Below, piece by piece: positions 53,678 to 63,741 of a DNA stretch of 64,000 nt (position 1 is its first letter; each line of letters opens with the position of its first letter). The position numbers and the translations under genes are program-made. The notes under the pieces were generated by a model that was given only the letters and a program-made list of their open reading frames with translations, was not told where the DNA came from and ran no database searches. The DNA is from Chitinophaga pinensis (lineage in GTDB: Bacteria > Bacteroidota > Bacteroidia > UKL13-3): assembly GCA_945870425.1 (NCBI GenBank), contig CAMBSD010000002.1:62001-126000 (forward strand), given 5' to 3'.

Positions 53678-56600
53678 ATGAAAAAAACAATACTTGTTTC
53701 ACTCCTATTACTGACATCAAGTTTATCTCTATTTGCACAAGGCCCTAACCAACCCACTTTACGTAAACCAAGTGAGGCTAAGAATAATGAGGATTTGATT
53801 AGCATTTTTAAGCAGAATAATGAAATCAAAAAATCACTCATTCAACAGAAATTGAATGGACAAGCAGCAAGAACATTAACTAATAATGGGGGTGTCATTG
53901 AGGCCGTTGGTATTACTCAAAATGGATTAATTTTATATAACACTACTTTTAATATAGGTGCAGCCAAAACCATTTCAACTGATAAATTATGGACAGGTGG
54001 AAGTTTAGGTTTGAGTTTGAGTGGTCAAGGTTTGACCAACAGACTTGGGGTATGGGATGGTAGTGGTGTGCTTAGCGGTCACCAAGAGTTTCAAGGTAGA
54101 GCAACCGTTCCTGATGGTTCAGCAGCAAGTGTTGAACATGCAACTCACGTGGCAGGGACCATGGTAGCTTTTGGCATTAACGCGAATGCAAAAGGAGGCG
54201 CCTTTCAAGCACCTATTAAAAGTTATGATTGGACCAATGATGAAGGTGAAATGACCTCTGCAGCGGCAGCTGGCATGTTAATTTCCAATCATTCTTACGG
54301 TTTAATTTGTGGATGGTATTTCAATTCATCTAATAATAGAAACGAATGGTATGGCGATTATGCTTTAAGTCAAGCCGAAGATAATAAATATGGTTTATAC
54401 AGTTCAGAAGCTGAGGGATGGGATCAAATCTGTTATTCAAATCCTTTCTATTTACCATTTAAAGCAGCAGGTAACGACAGAGGCGATAATTCTTCAAGCA
54501 GCACATGGTACTACAGGAATACAAGCGGCTCATGGGTGCAAGGGCCTTCCAACAGCAAGCCACCTGCTGATGGTCCTTATGATTGTATTTCGGATAAAGG
54601 GGTAGCTAAAAATGTAATTACTATTGGCGCTGTTAATAAAATTGGTGGCAGCAACAGCAATAATGGTTGGACAAAACCTTCTGACGTTGTAATGAGTTCA
54701 TTTAGTGGTTGGGGACCAACTGATGATGGTAGGATTAAGCCCGATGTAGTTGCATGTGGAGTGGATGTTTTTTCTACTTCTAATAGCAGTAGCACAGGAT
54801 ATACCACAATGAGTGGAACTTCGATGGCAACACCCAATGCAAGTGGTTCTGCACTTTTGATACAACAATATTACAACAACCGTAAAGGTAATTTTATGAA
54901 GGCTTCTTCATTAAAAGGACTTATCATTCACACTGCTGATGAGGCTGGTAATGCCGGTCCTGATTATACTTATGGCTGGGGCTTAATGAATACGGTTAAA
55001 GCCGTTCAACATTTGCAAGATTCAACCAATAATATGCTGGTTCAATCTAACTTAAATTCTGGTTCAAGTTATACCTATAGTTTCGTTTCGGATGGCACCA
55101 AGCCTATCAGAGCAACTATTTGCTGGACGGATGTTCCAGGAACTGGAATTGATGGATTGCTTGATCCGACAGCTTTGAAATTAGTAAATGATTTAGATAT
55201 CCGTTTGAAAAGGGTAAGTGATAATACCATTTTCCAACCTTACATTTTGAATCCTGCAACGCCCAATGCAGCTGCAACCACGGGTGATAACTTTAGAGAT
55301 AATATTGAGCAAATTTACCTGTCGGCACCACAAGCGGGTACCTATGTTTTGGTAGTATCTCACAAGGGAGCCTTGACAAATAACACTCAAGATTTTTCTT
55401 TAATTTTGAGTGGAAGAACTACAAAACCAGGGGCTGCGTTAAATGTTGCTTCACGTACTTTATGCTCTGGTCAAGCGGTTACATTTAATGATATTTCGGC
55501 TGGCGCTACTAATCGCAAATGGTATTTTCCAGGCGGAAATCCAAGTACTTCAACCCTTGCAAGCCCAGTGGTTACATATACCAATGCAGGTTCATACCCA
55601 GTATCATTAGTGGTTTCAAATATTTCAGGAACTGACTCAGTGTTTTATAATAATTACATGATTGTGGGTGGAATGGGATTGCCATTGATTGAAAATTTTG
55701 AACAAAACAGCACAACTGTTGGTTTATGGAGTGTTCAAAATCCAGGAAATGATAGTACTTGGCGATTGTTTAATGTGGCTGGAAATAACCCAGGTAATTT
55801 TGCTGCAGGTATTAATAATTATGACAACCCAACAACTTTATCAGATTATTTATTGACTCCTGTTTTAAATTTTGCGGGTTATCAAACAGCTCAGTTAAGT
55901 TTTCAGCATGCCTATTCACCATATTATTCAAATCCAGATTTTTATGCAGATTCATTAGTAGTTGCTATTTCTACTAATTGTGGAAATACTTGGACTCGTT
56001 TATTAGCAAAAGGTGAAGATGGAACAACTAATTTTGCTACCGTTCCGGCAAATTCATTTTCTGCAGCTAAAATGTTTGTACCATCAAAAACTGCTGATTG
56101 GTGCGGAGGAGGGGTTGGACCTGCTTGTTATTCAATAAACCTGAACTCTTTTGTGGGTTTGAACAATGTAAAAATTCGTTTCGAGCAAATAGGCGGTGGC
56201 GGAAACAATATGTACATTGACAATATTGCCATCACCGGAATGCCGTTCAAACCCTTTGCTAATTTTACATTACCTCAAGGTAAAATTTGTACCGGTGCTT
56301 CTTTTACTATTTTAGATTCTTCTAAAAATGCACCTAGCTCATGGCAATGGAAAATCAGTGGAGTTAATTTAACATCTGGAGATCAAAACCCTAGTTTTGT
56401 CATTAATCAACCAGGAACCTATGATGTTAGCCTGAGAATTAGCAATGCCACTGGTGCAGATAGTATAACCAAAACAAGTGTATTGGTGGTTGAGCAAGCA
56501 CCTGCAACACCAAGCATAACAAGCAATAGAGCAACCAGTGTACTATGCTCTGCCAATGATTCATTTGCTCTGAATACCACAGCAACTGGTAATTTGTTAT

Positions 56601-57508
56601 GGTATAAAAATAACCAATCCTTTGGTTCGAGCACAAGCAATTCGATAAATGTAAACCAAATAGGAGATTATACATTAAAGATTCTTAGCCCTAATGGTTG
56701 TGCTGCAGTTTCAAATAAAATCAGTGTTAATCTTTCTTCATATCCCCCAAAACCGAGAATTACAAGAAGCTTATCTAGCAATGTGTTTTGCGATGGAGTA
56801 AATTTTACCTTGACTTCAAGTGCATCAAAAAATAACCAATGGACTAGAAATGGATCAGACATTTCTGGGCAGACACTAAGTAGTTTAATTACGGGTGATT
56901 CAGGTGTGTTTGCTGTAAAAGTGGACAATGCAGGTTGTATCATAAGTTCAGATACGTTGATTATGGTGAAACTCCCAAAACCTTCTACTTCCGATATCTC
57001 AGGAAATGGAACGGCTAATAGAAATACTAAAGTTACTTATTCTGTTACTGGAACTCCTGGTTCTAGTTTCCAATGGAATGTAACTTCTGGGACCATATCA
57101 AGCGGACAAGGTACTAACCAAATTGAAGTATTGTGGGGTGCTTCTGCATCAAGTGGTTCTTTAATTGTGGTAGAAACAGGTAGCAATGCATGTATTGGTC
57201 CGCAAAAAACTAAGAATATTGGTTTGTTTAATACATCCGTAAATGAAGTTATTAAAGGTATCACCGAAATGGATATCTACCCAATTCCAGCTTATGATAA
57301 ATTAAACCTAAAATTAGAATTAACAGGGGAACAATATATCAACTATCGTGTGTATGACGTGTTGGGTAAAGTAATTTTCCAAAAATCAATGAAAGCCAGT
57401 GGCACCATAACCGAAGTTATTAACACAGCTTCTTATTTGTCAGGTATTTATTTTGTTGAAGTAAGTAACGAAATAGGTAAAGCCTCAAAACGATTTATTA
57501 AAGAATAA
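53678..57508 (+). CDS. Subtilisin-like S8 serine protease with T9SS type A sorting domain
   Basis: This 1276-residue secreted protease has a signal peptide (ending SLFAQ) and an N-terminal prodomain region. The catalytic triad is Asp127 (GVWDGSG), His157 (HATHVAGT) and Ser382 (GTSMATP). Beta-sandwich domains follow: a PKD-like region (KWYFPGGNPSTS), a jelly-roll domain (ENFEQNSTTVGLWSVQ .. IDNIAITG, choice-of-anchor J-like) and Ig-like repeats. The C-terminus is a sorting domain (MDIYPIPAYDKLNLKLEL, VYDVLGKVIFQ, LSGIYFVEV, KRFIKE). It is expected to be exported by the type IX system and degrade extracellular protein. Confidence 0.94.
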   Translation: MKKTILVSLLLLTSSLSLFAQGPNQPTLRKPSEAKNNEDLISIFKQNNEIKKSLIQQKLNGQAARTLTNNGGVIEAVGITQNGLILYNTTFNIGAAKTISTDKLWTGGSLGLSLSGQGLTNRLGVWDGSGVLSGHQEFQGRATVPDGSAASVEHATHVAGTMVAFGINANAKGGAFQAPIKSYDWTNDEGEMTSAAAAGMLISNHSYGLICGWYFNSSNNRNEWYGDYALSQAEDNKYGLYSSEAEGWDQICYSNPFYLPFKAAGNDRGDNSSSSTWYYRNTSGSWVQGPSNSKPPADGPYDCISDKGVAKNVITIGAVNKIGGSNSNNGWTKPSDVVMSSFSGWGPTDDGRIKPDVVACGVDVFSTSNSSSTGYTTMSGTSMATPNASGSALLIQQYYNNRKGNFMKASSLKGLIIHTADEAGNAGPDYTYGWGLMNTVKAVQHLQDSTNNMLVQSNLNSGSSYTYSFVSDGTKPIRATICWTDVPGTGIDGLLDPTALKLVNDLDIRLKRVSDNTIFQPYILNPATPNAAATTGDNFRDNIEQIYLSAPQAGTYVLVVSHKGALTNNTQDFSLILSGRTTKPGAALNVASRTLCSGQAVTFNDISAGATNRKWYFPGGNPSTSTLASPVVTYTNAGSYPVSLVVSNISGTDSVFYNNYMIVGGMGLPLIENFEQNSTTVGLWSVQNPGNDSTWRLFNVAGNNPGNFAAGINNYDNPTTLSDYLLTPVLNFAGYQTAQLSFQHAYSPYYSNPDFYADSLVVAISTNCGNTWTRLLAKGEDGTTNFATVPANSFSAAKMFVPSKTADWCGGGVGPACYSINLNSFVGLNNVKIRFEQIGGGGNNMYIDNIAITGMPFKPFANFTLPQGKICTGASFTILDSSKNAPSSWQWKISGVNLTSGDQNPSFVINQPGTYDVSLRISNATGADSITKTSVLVVEQAPATPSITSNRATSVLCSANDSFALNTTATGNLLWYKNNQSFGSSTSNSINVNQIGDYTLKILSPNGCAAVSNKISVNLSSYPPKPRITRSLSSNVFCDGVNFTLTSSASKNNQWTRNGSDISGQTLSSLITGDSGVFAVKVDNAGCIISSDTLIMVKLPKPSTSDISGNGTANRNTKVTYSVTGTPGSSFQWNVTSGTISSGQGTNQIEVLWGASASSGSLIVVETGSNACIGPQKTKNIGLFNTSVNEVIKGITEMDIYPIPAYDKLNLKLELTGEQYINYRVYDVLGKVIFQKSMKASGTITEVINTASYLSGIYFVEVSNEIGKASKRFIKE

Positions 57509-57526
57509 TTTAAGAATCATATTTTT

Positions 57527-57562
57527 ACAAAAAGGCTGTTTCTCAAGAAATGGCCTTTTTGT
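57527..57562 (+). terminator. Terminator of the subtilase gene
   Basis: ACAAAAAGGC and GGCCTTTTTGT bracket an inner TTTCT/AGAAA pair and end in TTTT. It lies 18 bases past the stop codon. Confidence 0.85.
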
Positions 57563-57794
57563 TTTAGGGATTATAGGATATTGGACTAAGTAAGGATCGG
57601 AATTATCCAATTTGGAAACAAGTATTTTTATAAAAACTAAATAAGTCCTGAATTCCACTTGACTCAATCCTAGATCCTTATTAATTAGAAGCACTTTCTT
57701 TTCTATCATTCAAAACCTATTTTCGCAAACTTTTATTAAAATTTTGAATGTCGCTATTCAATTAATAATTCAAAATTCCTAATTCGTAATTTAC

Positions 57795-60700
57795 ATGAAG
57801 TACAAAGAATATAAGAAGTTAGACTTTCCCGCTTTCGAACAAGATGTTCTAAAATACTGGGAAGAGAACGATATTTTCAAAAAGAGTGTTAGCAACCGCG
57901 AGGGTGCTGAATCTTTTGTTTTTTATGAAGGTCCACCTAGTGCTAACGGTATGCCTGGTATTCACCATGTGATGGCACGTGCTGTGAAAGATATATTCTG
58001 TCGATACAATACATTGAAAGGCTTTCAAGTAAAACGAAAAGCAGGTTGGGATACCCATGGTTTGCCCGTAGAGTTGCAGGTTGAGAAAACACTTGGCATT
58101 ACCAAAGAAGACATTGGAAAAAAAATTTCTGTTGCAGAATACAATGAAGCTTGCCGGAAAGATGTCATGAAATACACCGATGTGTGGGATAAATTAACCT
58201 CACGCATGGGCTATTGGGTTGACCTTTCAGACCCATATATCACATACGAAAACAACTATATCGAAAGTCTCTGGTATTTGCTTAAGAAGCTTTACGATAA
58301 AGGCTATTTATACAAAGGCTATACCATACAACCATACTCTCCTGCTGCAGGTACAGGTTTAAGTTCTCATGAGTTGAACCAACAAGGCACCTATAAAGAT
58401 GTGAAGGATATGACAGCAGTGGCTATGTTTAAAGCTTCTAACTCTCCCTTTGAAGGGGGGTGGGGGGATGTTTATTTCCTAGCTTGGACCACCACGCCTT
58501 GGACTTTGCCGTCCAATACAGCACTAGCAGTTGGCGAGAAGATTGACTATGTAGTGGTGAAATCATACAACCAATACACTCACAAACCAATAACAGTGAT
58601 ATTGGCAAAAAACCTTTTTAACAAATACTATTCTCCTGAAAATGCAACGTTAATTTTAGCGGATTATAAAGCGGGCGATAAACAAATTCCATTTGAAATA
58701 ATAAAAGAAGTTAAAGGAAAAGATCTGGCTGGATTGAGATATGAGCAATTATTGCCATTTGCCCAACCTAATGATGGAGACGCATTCAAAGTTATTATTG
58801 GCGATTTTGTAACCACTGAAGATGGAACAGGTATTGTTCATATTGCTCCAAGCTTTGGTGCTGACGATTTCAGGGTGGCTAAACAAAATGGAGTGGGAAG
58901 CTTAACCTTGGTTGATAAAAGAGGTAAGTTTTTACCAGAGGTAAAAGATGGACAGTTTTTGTACGGGGAGGAATATGTAAAAGAAGCCTACTTAACTGAG
59001 GTTGAAAAGGCTGCTGAATTAGTTGTTCAAAAAGAGAAGTTGAGTGGTGTTATTCACGATACCTCTAAGATAAGCTATCTGAGCGTTGATGAACGTATTA
59101 TTTTAAAACTTCAAACTGAAAATAAATTATTCAAAAAAGAAAAGTACGAGCATAGCTACCCGCATTGCTGGCGTACAGATAAGCCTATTTTATACTACCC
59201 ACTTGAAAGCTGGTTTATAAAAACTACTGCAGTAAAAGATCGTTTGGTGGAATTAAACAAAACCATCAATTGGAAACCTGAACATACAGGAACTGGTCGT
59301 TTTGGTAATTGGCTAGAGAATTTAGTGGATTGGAACCTTTCTCGCTCACGCTATTGGGGAACTCCATTGCCTATTTGGAGAACTGAAGGTGGCAGTGAAG
59401 AAAAATGTATTGGTTCGCAAGAAGAACTGAAGGCAGAAATTGAGAAAGCGATTGCTGCTGGATTTATGACTACCGAAGCGGAATACAGAAATGCAAAGGG
59501 GGAAATTGAATTACACAAGCCCTACGTTGACAATATTACTCTTGTTTCGTCAAAAGGGGAGAGAATGAAACGTGAAGCTGATTTAATTGATGTTTGGTTT
59601 GATTCAGGTGCCATGCCATATGCGCAATGGCACTGGCCTTTCGAAAATGAAGAGGTATTTAAAAAGAATTTCCCAGCTGATTTTATTGCCGAAGGTGTTG
59701 ACCAAACCCGTGGTTGGTTCTTTACTTTACATACTTTGTCAGTGCTTTTATTTGATTCCATTTCTTATAAAAATGTAATTGCCAATGGATTGGTTTTGGA
59801 TAAGAATGGCAACAAAATGAGCAAGCGTTTGGGAAATGTGGTAGATCCATTTGATGCCATTGCCAAATATGGTGCAGATGCCAACCGCTGGTATATGCTC
59901 ACCAACAGCGATCCCTGGGATAACCTAAAATTTGATATTGAAGGCGTTGCTGAAAGCCAACGTAAGTTTTTTGGAACCTTATATAATACATATTCATTCT
60001 TTGCCATCTATGCCAATATTGATGGATTCGAGTTTGATAAAAACAATATTACACCCGTTAAAAACAGAACAGAACTTGATCGCTGGATTATTAGTAAGCT
60101 AAATAGTTTGGTAAAATTGGTGACTGAGAAAATGGATGAATATGATGTCACTCCAGCTACTCGAGCTATTGAAGAGTTTGTGGGGGACCATTTATCTAAT
60201 TGGCATGTACGATTATCAAGAAGACGTTTCTGGAAAGGGGAAATGAATGCTGATAAACAAGCAGCTTTTGAAACCTTATACGAATGTTTAATGACCGTTT
60301 CACAGTTAATGAGTTCGGTTGCACCATTTTTCTCAGATTGGCTTTATAAAAACTTAACAGAATCAGTATCGGACAAAAAAGAATCTGTGCATTTAACGGA
60401 TTGGGTAAAAGCTAATGAATCAATAATTGACAGAGCATTAGAAGAGCAAATGGAGTATGCACAAAAGATAACTTCTTTGGTGCTTTCTATTCGTAAGAAA
60501 GAAAATATCAAGGTGCGTCAACCATTGCAAAAAATACTTATTCCTTTGGTTGATGAACGCATTAAAGACGAAATTAAACACGTACAAGGCTTGATTTTGA
60601 GCGAAGTAAATGTTAAAGAATTAGAGTTTACAGATGCCATTGCCAAAAGCATCAAGCCTAATTTTAAAACCCTTGGCAAAAAGGTGGGTGCGAAAATGAA

Positions 60701-61163
60701 AGAAGTGGCAGCTGCTGTTAGTGCATTTGGCCAAGAACAGATTGCTGAGATTGAACAAAAATCTAGCATTTCAATTGATATTCAGGGTGAAACTATTCTC
60801 ATTGAAAGGGAAGATGTGGAAATATTGTCGAAAGAAATAACTGGCTACAAAGTAGCTAATGAAGGCAAGATAACTGTGGCCTTGGATATTGAAATTGACG
60901 AGAAATTAAGAACAGAAGGTGTTGCTCGTGAGATAATTAGCAGATTACAGAACCTTAGAAAAGAAAGTAATTTTGAGGTAATGGATAAAATTAATGTTAT
61001 CATTCAAAAACATCCATACCTATCTGGTGCTATAAATGATTATAAAACATATATTTGCACCGAAATTTTGGCAGCCTCGATAATCGAAGTTGAACAATTA
61101 ACCGATGCCGCTGAAATTGATATAGACGAAAATAAAATATTAGTTCAATTAAGTAAATCGTAA
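57795..61163 (+). CDS. ileS: Isoleucyl-tRNA synthetase
   Basis: This 1122-residue class I synthetase charges tRNA-Ile. The HIGH-like motif is GMPGIHHV (52-59) and KMSKR lies at about 674-678. The CP1 editing domain (WTTTPWTLPSNTALAVG, EDGTGIVHIAPSFGADDF) and WFIKTTAVKDRLVELNKTINWKPEHTGTGRFGNWLENLVDWNLSRSRYWGTPLPIW are all present. The anticodon-binding and long C-terminal domains follow, as in the IleS type found in Bacteroidetes. An unusual SPFEGGWGD segment encoded by a G-rich tract lies at about residues 217-225. The next gene starts 6 bases after the stop. Confidence 0.98.
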   Translation: MKYKEYKKLDFPAFEQDVLKYWEENDIFKKSVSNREGAESFVFYEGPPSANGMPGIHHVMARAVKDIFCRYNTLKGFQVKRKAGWDTHGLPVELQVEKTLGITKEDIGKKISVAEYNEACRKDVMKYTDVWDKLTSRMGYWVDLSDPYITYENNYIESLWYLLKKLYDKGYLYKGYTIQPYSPAAGTGLSSHELNQQGTYKDVKDMTAVAMFKASNSPFEGGWGDVYFLAWTTTPWTLPSNTALAVGEKIDYVVVKSYNQYTHKPITVILAKNLFNKYYSPENATLILADYKAGDKQIPFEIIKEVKGKDLAGLRYEQLLPFAQPNDGDAFKVIIGDFVTTEDGTGIVHIAPSFGADDFRVAKQNGVGSLTLVDKRGKFLPEVKDGQFLYGEEYVKEAYLTEVEKAAELVVQKEKLSGVIHDTSKISYLSVDERIILKLQTENKLFKKEKYEHSYPHCWRTDKPILYYPLESWFIKTTAVKDRLVELNKTINWKPEHTGTGRFGNWLENLVDWNLSRSRYWGTPLPIWRTEGGSEEKCIGSQEELKAEIEKAIAAGFMTTEAEYRNAKGEIELHKPYVDNITLVSSKGERMKREADLIDVWFDSGAMPYAQWHWPFENEEVFKKNFPADFIAEGVDQTRGWFFTLHTLSVLLFDSISYKNVIANGLVLDKNGNKMSKRLGNVVDPFDAIAKYGADANRWYMLTNSDPWDNLKFDIEGVAESQRKFFGTLYNTYSFFAIYANIDGFEFDKNNITPVKNRTELDRWIISKLNSLVKLVTEKMDEYDVTPATRAIEEFVGDHLSNWHVRLSRRRFWKGEMNADKQAAFETLYECLMTVSQLMSSVAPFFSDWLYKNLTESVSDKKESVHLTDWVKANESIIDRALEEQMEYAQKITSLVLSIRKKENIKVRQPLQKILIPLVDERIKDEIKHVQGLILSEVNVKELEFTDAIAKSIKPNFKTLGKKVGAKMKEVAAAVSAFGQEQIAEIEQKSSISIDIQGETILIEREDVEILSKEITGYKVANEGKITVALDIEIDEKLRTEGVAREIISRLQNLRKESNFEVMDKINVIIQKHPYLSGAINDYKTYICTEILAASIIEVEQLTDAAEIDIDENKILVQLSKS
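58440..58470 (+). repeat. G-rich insert within ileS
   Basis: CTCCCTTTGAAGGGGGGTGG followed by GGGGATG encodes SPFEGGWGD, between MFKASN and VYFLAWTTTPW. It is G-rich in an otherwise AT-rich gene. Its CCCTTTGAAGGG core is self-complementary and it resembles short palindromic repeats that insert into Bacteroidetes genes. Confidence 0.5.
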
Positions 61164-61169
61164 TTTGTG

Positions 61170-62297
61170 ATGGCAAAAAAGAATACAAAAACATCAGCTA
61201 AAAAAGTAGCGAAGCCAATAGCTAAAAAAGCTGTAAAAAAAGCTGCTGCTAAACCAGTTGCCAAGAAAGCGGCAAAAACTCTAGCCAAAAAGGCCATTAA
61301 GACTGTGGCTAAAAAAGTAACTAAACCATTGGCCAAAAAGGCAGTAAAGAAGGTGGTAAAGAAGGTGGTAAAACCAATTACCAAAAAAGCTAGTAAGCCG
61401 TTAGCTAAAAAATTAGCTCCAAAAAAAGTGGTAAAAGCTTCAGCTAAAAAAGCAGTGGCAAAAAAGCCTGTGAAAAAAGTTGTTGCCAAGAAAACCAGCA
61501 CAAAAAAAGCGCTTAAGCCTATTGTTAAAAAAGTGACTCCCAAAAAAGTAGCAAAGCCTATTGCTAAGAAAGTAGTAAAAACACCTGCAAAAAAAGTAGT
61601 TAAAACAATTGCTAAATCAGCTAAAAAGGCGGTATCAAAACAAATAGCTAAGGTTACTAAGCCAGCGGCAAAAGTAAGCAAAGCTGCGGCTCCTAAAGCT
61701 AAAGTCCTAGCTCCAAAAGTGGTCAAGCCTGCAAGATCAAAAGCTAAAAAAGTTAAAATAGAGGTTTCAACAAAACCATTTGTTCCTAAACCAATAATAA
61801 AAAAATTTTCTTCTAAAAAAGCGGAAAAAGTTGTTGAACTAAACAATGATGAAACATCTGTAGTCTTAAATGTGCCAAACGAAAGTAGCTACAGCCGATA
61901 TAGTGATTTAGAAATGGCAGAAGATAAAAAACGTTATAGTGATATTGATTTAGCTGATTTCAAAGAATTGATTAACTCAAAATTATCAGTGGCGCAAGAA
62001 GAACTTACGAATCTGTTAAACCAAATGGCAAGTCCTGGATTTAATTCCGCTTCTGATACTGATAGTTCATATAGTAAAATTGATGATGGTGCGGCCACAT
62101 CAGAAAAAGAATATTTAAGCCAATTAGCAGCCCGTCAACGTAAGTTTATTGAAAACTTAGAAAATGCTTTAATACGTATCGAAAATAAAACTTATGGTAT
62201 TTGTCGTGTTACTGGTAAACTTATCTCTAAAGAGCGTTTAAGAGCTGTACCACACACCACCTTGAGCATGGAAGCTAAATTACAACAATACAAATAG
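61170..62297 (+). CDS. Lysine-rich histone-H1-like tail fused to a DksA/TraR-like domain
   Basis: The ATG at 61170 gives 375 residues. The first 215 or so are low-complexity Lys/Ala/Val/Pro/Thr (about 40 per cent Lys in the first 60), like the AKKP/AAKK repeats of bacterial H1-like and AlgP proteins. Residues about 245-375 are a DksA/TraR-like module with a coiled-coil (DFKELINSKLSVAQEELTNLLNQM .. RQRKFIENLENALIRIENKTYGIC) and the end VTGKLISKERLRAVPHTTLSMEAKL. Three of the four zinc-ligand Cys are missing (only GIC remains), as in many Bacteroidetes homologues. It sits 6 bases after ileS. It probably binds nucleic acid and RNA polymerase (inference). Confidence 0.88.
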   Translation: MAKKNTKTSAKKVAKPIAKKAVKKAAAKPVAKKAAKTLAKKAIKTVAKKVTKPLAKKAVKKVVKKVVKPITKKASKPLAKKLAPKKVVKASAKKAVAKKPVKKVVAKKTSTKKALKPIVKKVTPKKVAKPIAKKVVKTPAKKVVKTIAKSAKKAVSKQIAKVTKPAAKVSKAAAPKAKVLAPKVVKPARSKAKKVKIEVSTKPFVPKPIIKKFSSKKAEKVVELNNDETSVVLNVPNESSYSRYSDLEMAEDKKRYSDIDLADFKELINSKLSVAQEELTNLLNQMASPGFNSASDTDSSYSKIDDGAATSEKEYLSQLAARQRKFIENLENALIRIENKTYGICRVTGKLISKERLRAVPHTTLSMEAKLQQYK

Positions 62298-62649
62298 TTA
62301 CTATTCAATAATATATTTAAAGCTCGTTGATTTTTTTCAACGAGCTTTTTTATTAAGATGTTAGTAATACCAATTCTAACAAAATGTGATAATAGCAATC
62401 TGAATTATTCAGTGGCTAAGAAAAACTATATAAAAATAGAGGGTTCAGCAACAACCACTCAAGAAAAAATGAATCTATCCTGTTCAGATGCATCGGAACG
62501 GAACAATCCTCACATTAAATCTATGAAAATGTAACAATTATGGTCAATTTAGAATTTTTTTCATGCTGGTAAGAGGGCTGTAAGTATTACTAAACTTTTA
62601 AGCCAGGTAAACAAAAGCAAATAAATTAGCCCAAAAGGAAGTACTAATC
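62298..62649. other. Gene-free spacer between convergent genes
   Basis: The first 55 bases hold the terminator of the fusion gene. The rest is AT-rich, with no coding frame, RNA or repeat that I could recognise. A few short plus- and minus-strand open frames lack coding character. Confidence 0.5.
62319..62352 (+). terminator. Terminator of the ileS-DksA-like operon
   Basis: AAAGCTCGTTGA and TCAACGAGCTTT form a perfect 12-bp stem around a six-base T loop and continue with a T-run. It lies 21 bases after the stop codon. Confidence 0.92.
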
Positions 62650-63618
62650 CTAATCAAACGATTGGGTTTGGCGAGATGCAATATCTCTTATGGCATTGTA
62701 ATCATCCTCTGTTATATCGTTAAAGAAATAATTAATCGGATTTACTTTCTTGTTGTTTTTTGCCACCTCATAATGCAAATGAGGAGCAGTAGAAGTGCCA
62801 GTACTGCCCACATAGCCGATCAATTCGCCACGTTTAATCTTTTGACGCTCGCTCACTTCAATGCTGCTTAAATGCCCATACAAACTCTCATACCCAAAAC
62901 CATGATTAATGATGATATGATTGCCATATCCCCTACCCTCATACTTGGCAATTTCAACTGTGCCATTTCCTGTGGCATACACAGGAGTTCTGCGAGGAGC
63001 AGTAAAATCTATACCTGAGTGAAATTTGTAAGTTTTATAAATAGGATGTACCCTGTACCCAAAACCTGAAGCAATGCGCTTTAGGTCTTTGTTCGCTATA
63101 GGTTGAATTGCTGGAATAGAAGCCAAGAAATCTGTTTTGTTTTGAGCCAATTTTGTCAATTCATCAAAAGATCTATTTTGGGTAATCACCATCCCGGTCA
63201 GCTCATCAATTTTATTTCTCAATTTTTCTAACTCGGCAGCATATTCCAAACCTGCAATGCTTTTGTATTTGTATGAATTGGGATTAACTTTTGTTGATTT
63301 ATACTTAACAGGCTCAGCCTCAAAAATAGCTCGGTATATAGTGGCATCTTTGTCTTGCAACTCAGCCATGCTGGTATTGAGCTCGCTAATTCGGTAGTCC
63401 ATTCTGCGCAATTCTTCACGATATAATTCGTTTTCACGCTTCAATATTCTTTCCTTAGGTGAGTCGATAAAGCTGTATAAAGCCAATACCATGATAGCCC
63501 CTGCCACTATGGAAGCAGAAAGAAACCCAAAAAATCTCAAAATTACGCTTGTAAAACTTGTGCGTACTTTCTCGAAATCGAGTTTATGGGGATTATAAAA
63601 GTATTTTATCTTTGCCAA
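62650..63618 (-). CDS. M23-family peptidoglycan endopeptidase
   Basis: This 322-residue protein has one N-terminal membrane anchor (about residues 32-52, FFGFLSASIVAGAIMVLALYSF) and a coiled-coil (NELYREELRRMDYRISELNTSMAELQ). The C-terminal LytM/M23 domain has ligands in FHSGIDFTAP and HLHYEV, with GNGTVEIAKYEGRGYGNHIIINHG and YESLYGHLS between. The HxxxD zinc pair, the HLH motif and the H of YGH are all intact, so it should be an active peptidoglycan cross-link cutter. The start is TTG (63618). It diverges from alaS. Confidence 0.93.
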   Translation of the reverse strand: MAKIKYFYNPHKLDFEKVRTSFTSVILRFFGFLSASIVAGAIMVLALYSFIDSPKERILKRENELYREELRRMDYRISELNTSMAELQDKDATIYRAIFEAEPVKYKSTKVNPNSYKYKSIAGLEYAAELEKLRNKIDELTGMVITQNRSFDELTKLAQNKTDFLASIPAIQPIANKDLKRIASGFGYRVHPIYKTYKFHSGIDFTAPRRTPVYATGNGTVEIAKYEGRGYGNHIIINHGFGYESLYGHLSSIEVSERQKIKRGELIGYVGSTGTSTAPHLHYEVAKNNKKVNPINYFFNDITEDDYNAIRDIASRQTQSFD

Positions 63619-63741
63619 CCTTTTATGTTATTGTGTAAATTTCGCTATTATTGAATTTATGTGATAATTTGTAAAAAACAGAATGCGAAAGTAATTTTTT
63701 TTTAGCTAAAAATAAGCAGGAATCAATATCGCAATAACTAA

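Noticed and set aside
61145-61846. 233-residue minus-strand ORF rich in Ala, Phe, Thr and Leu
   Set aside because: It mirrors the Lys/Ala repeat tail of the plus-strand gene; the repeat composition keeps the opposite frame open by bias.
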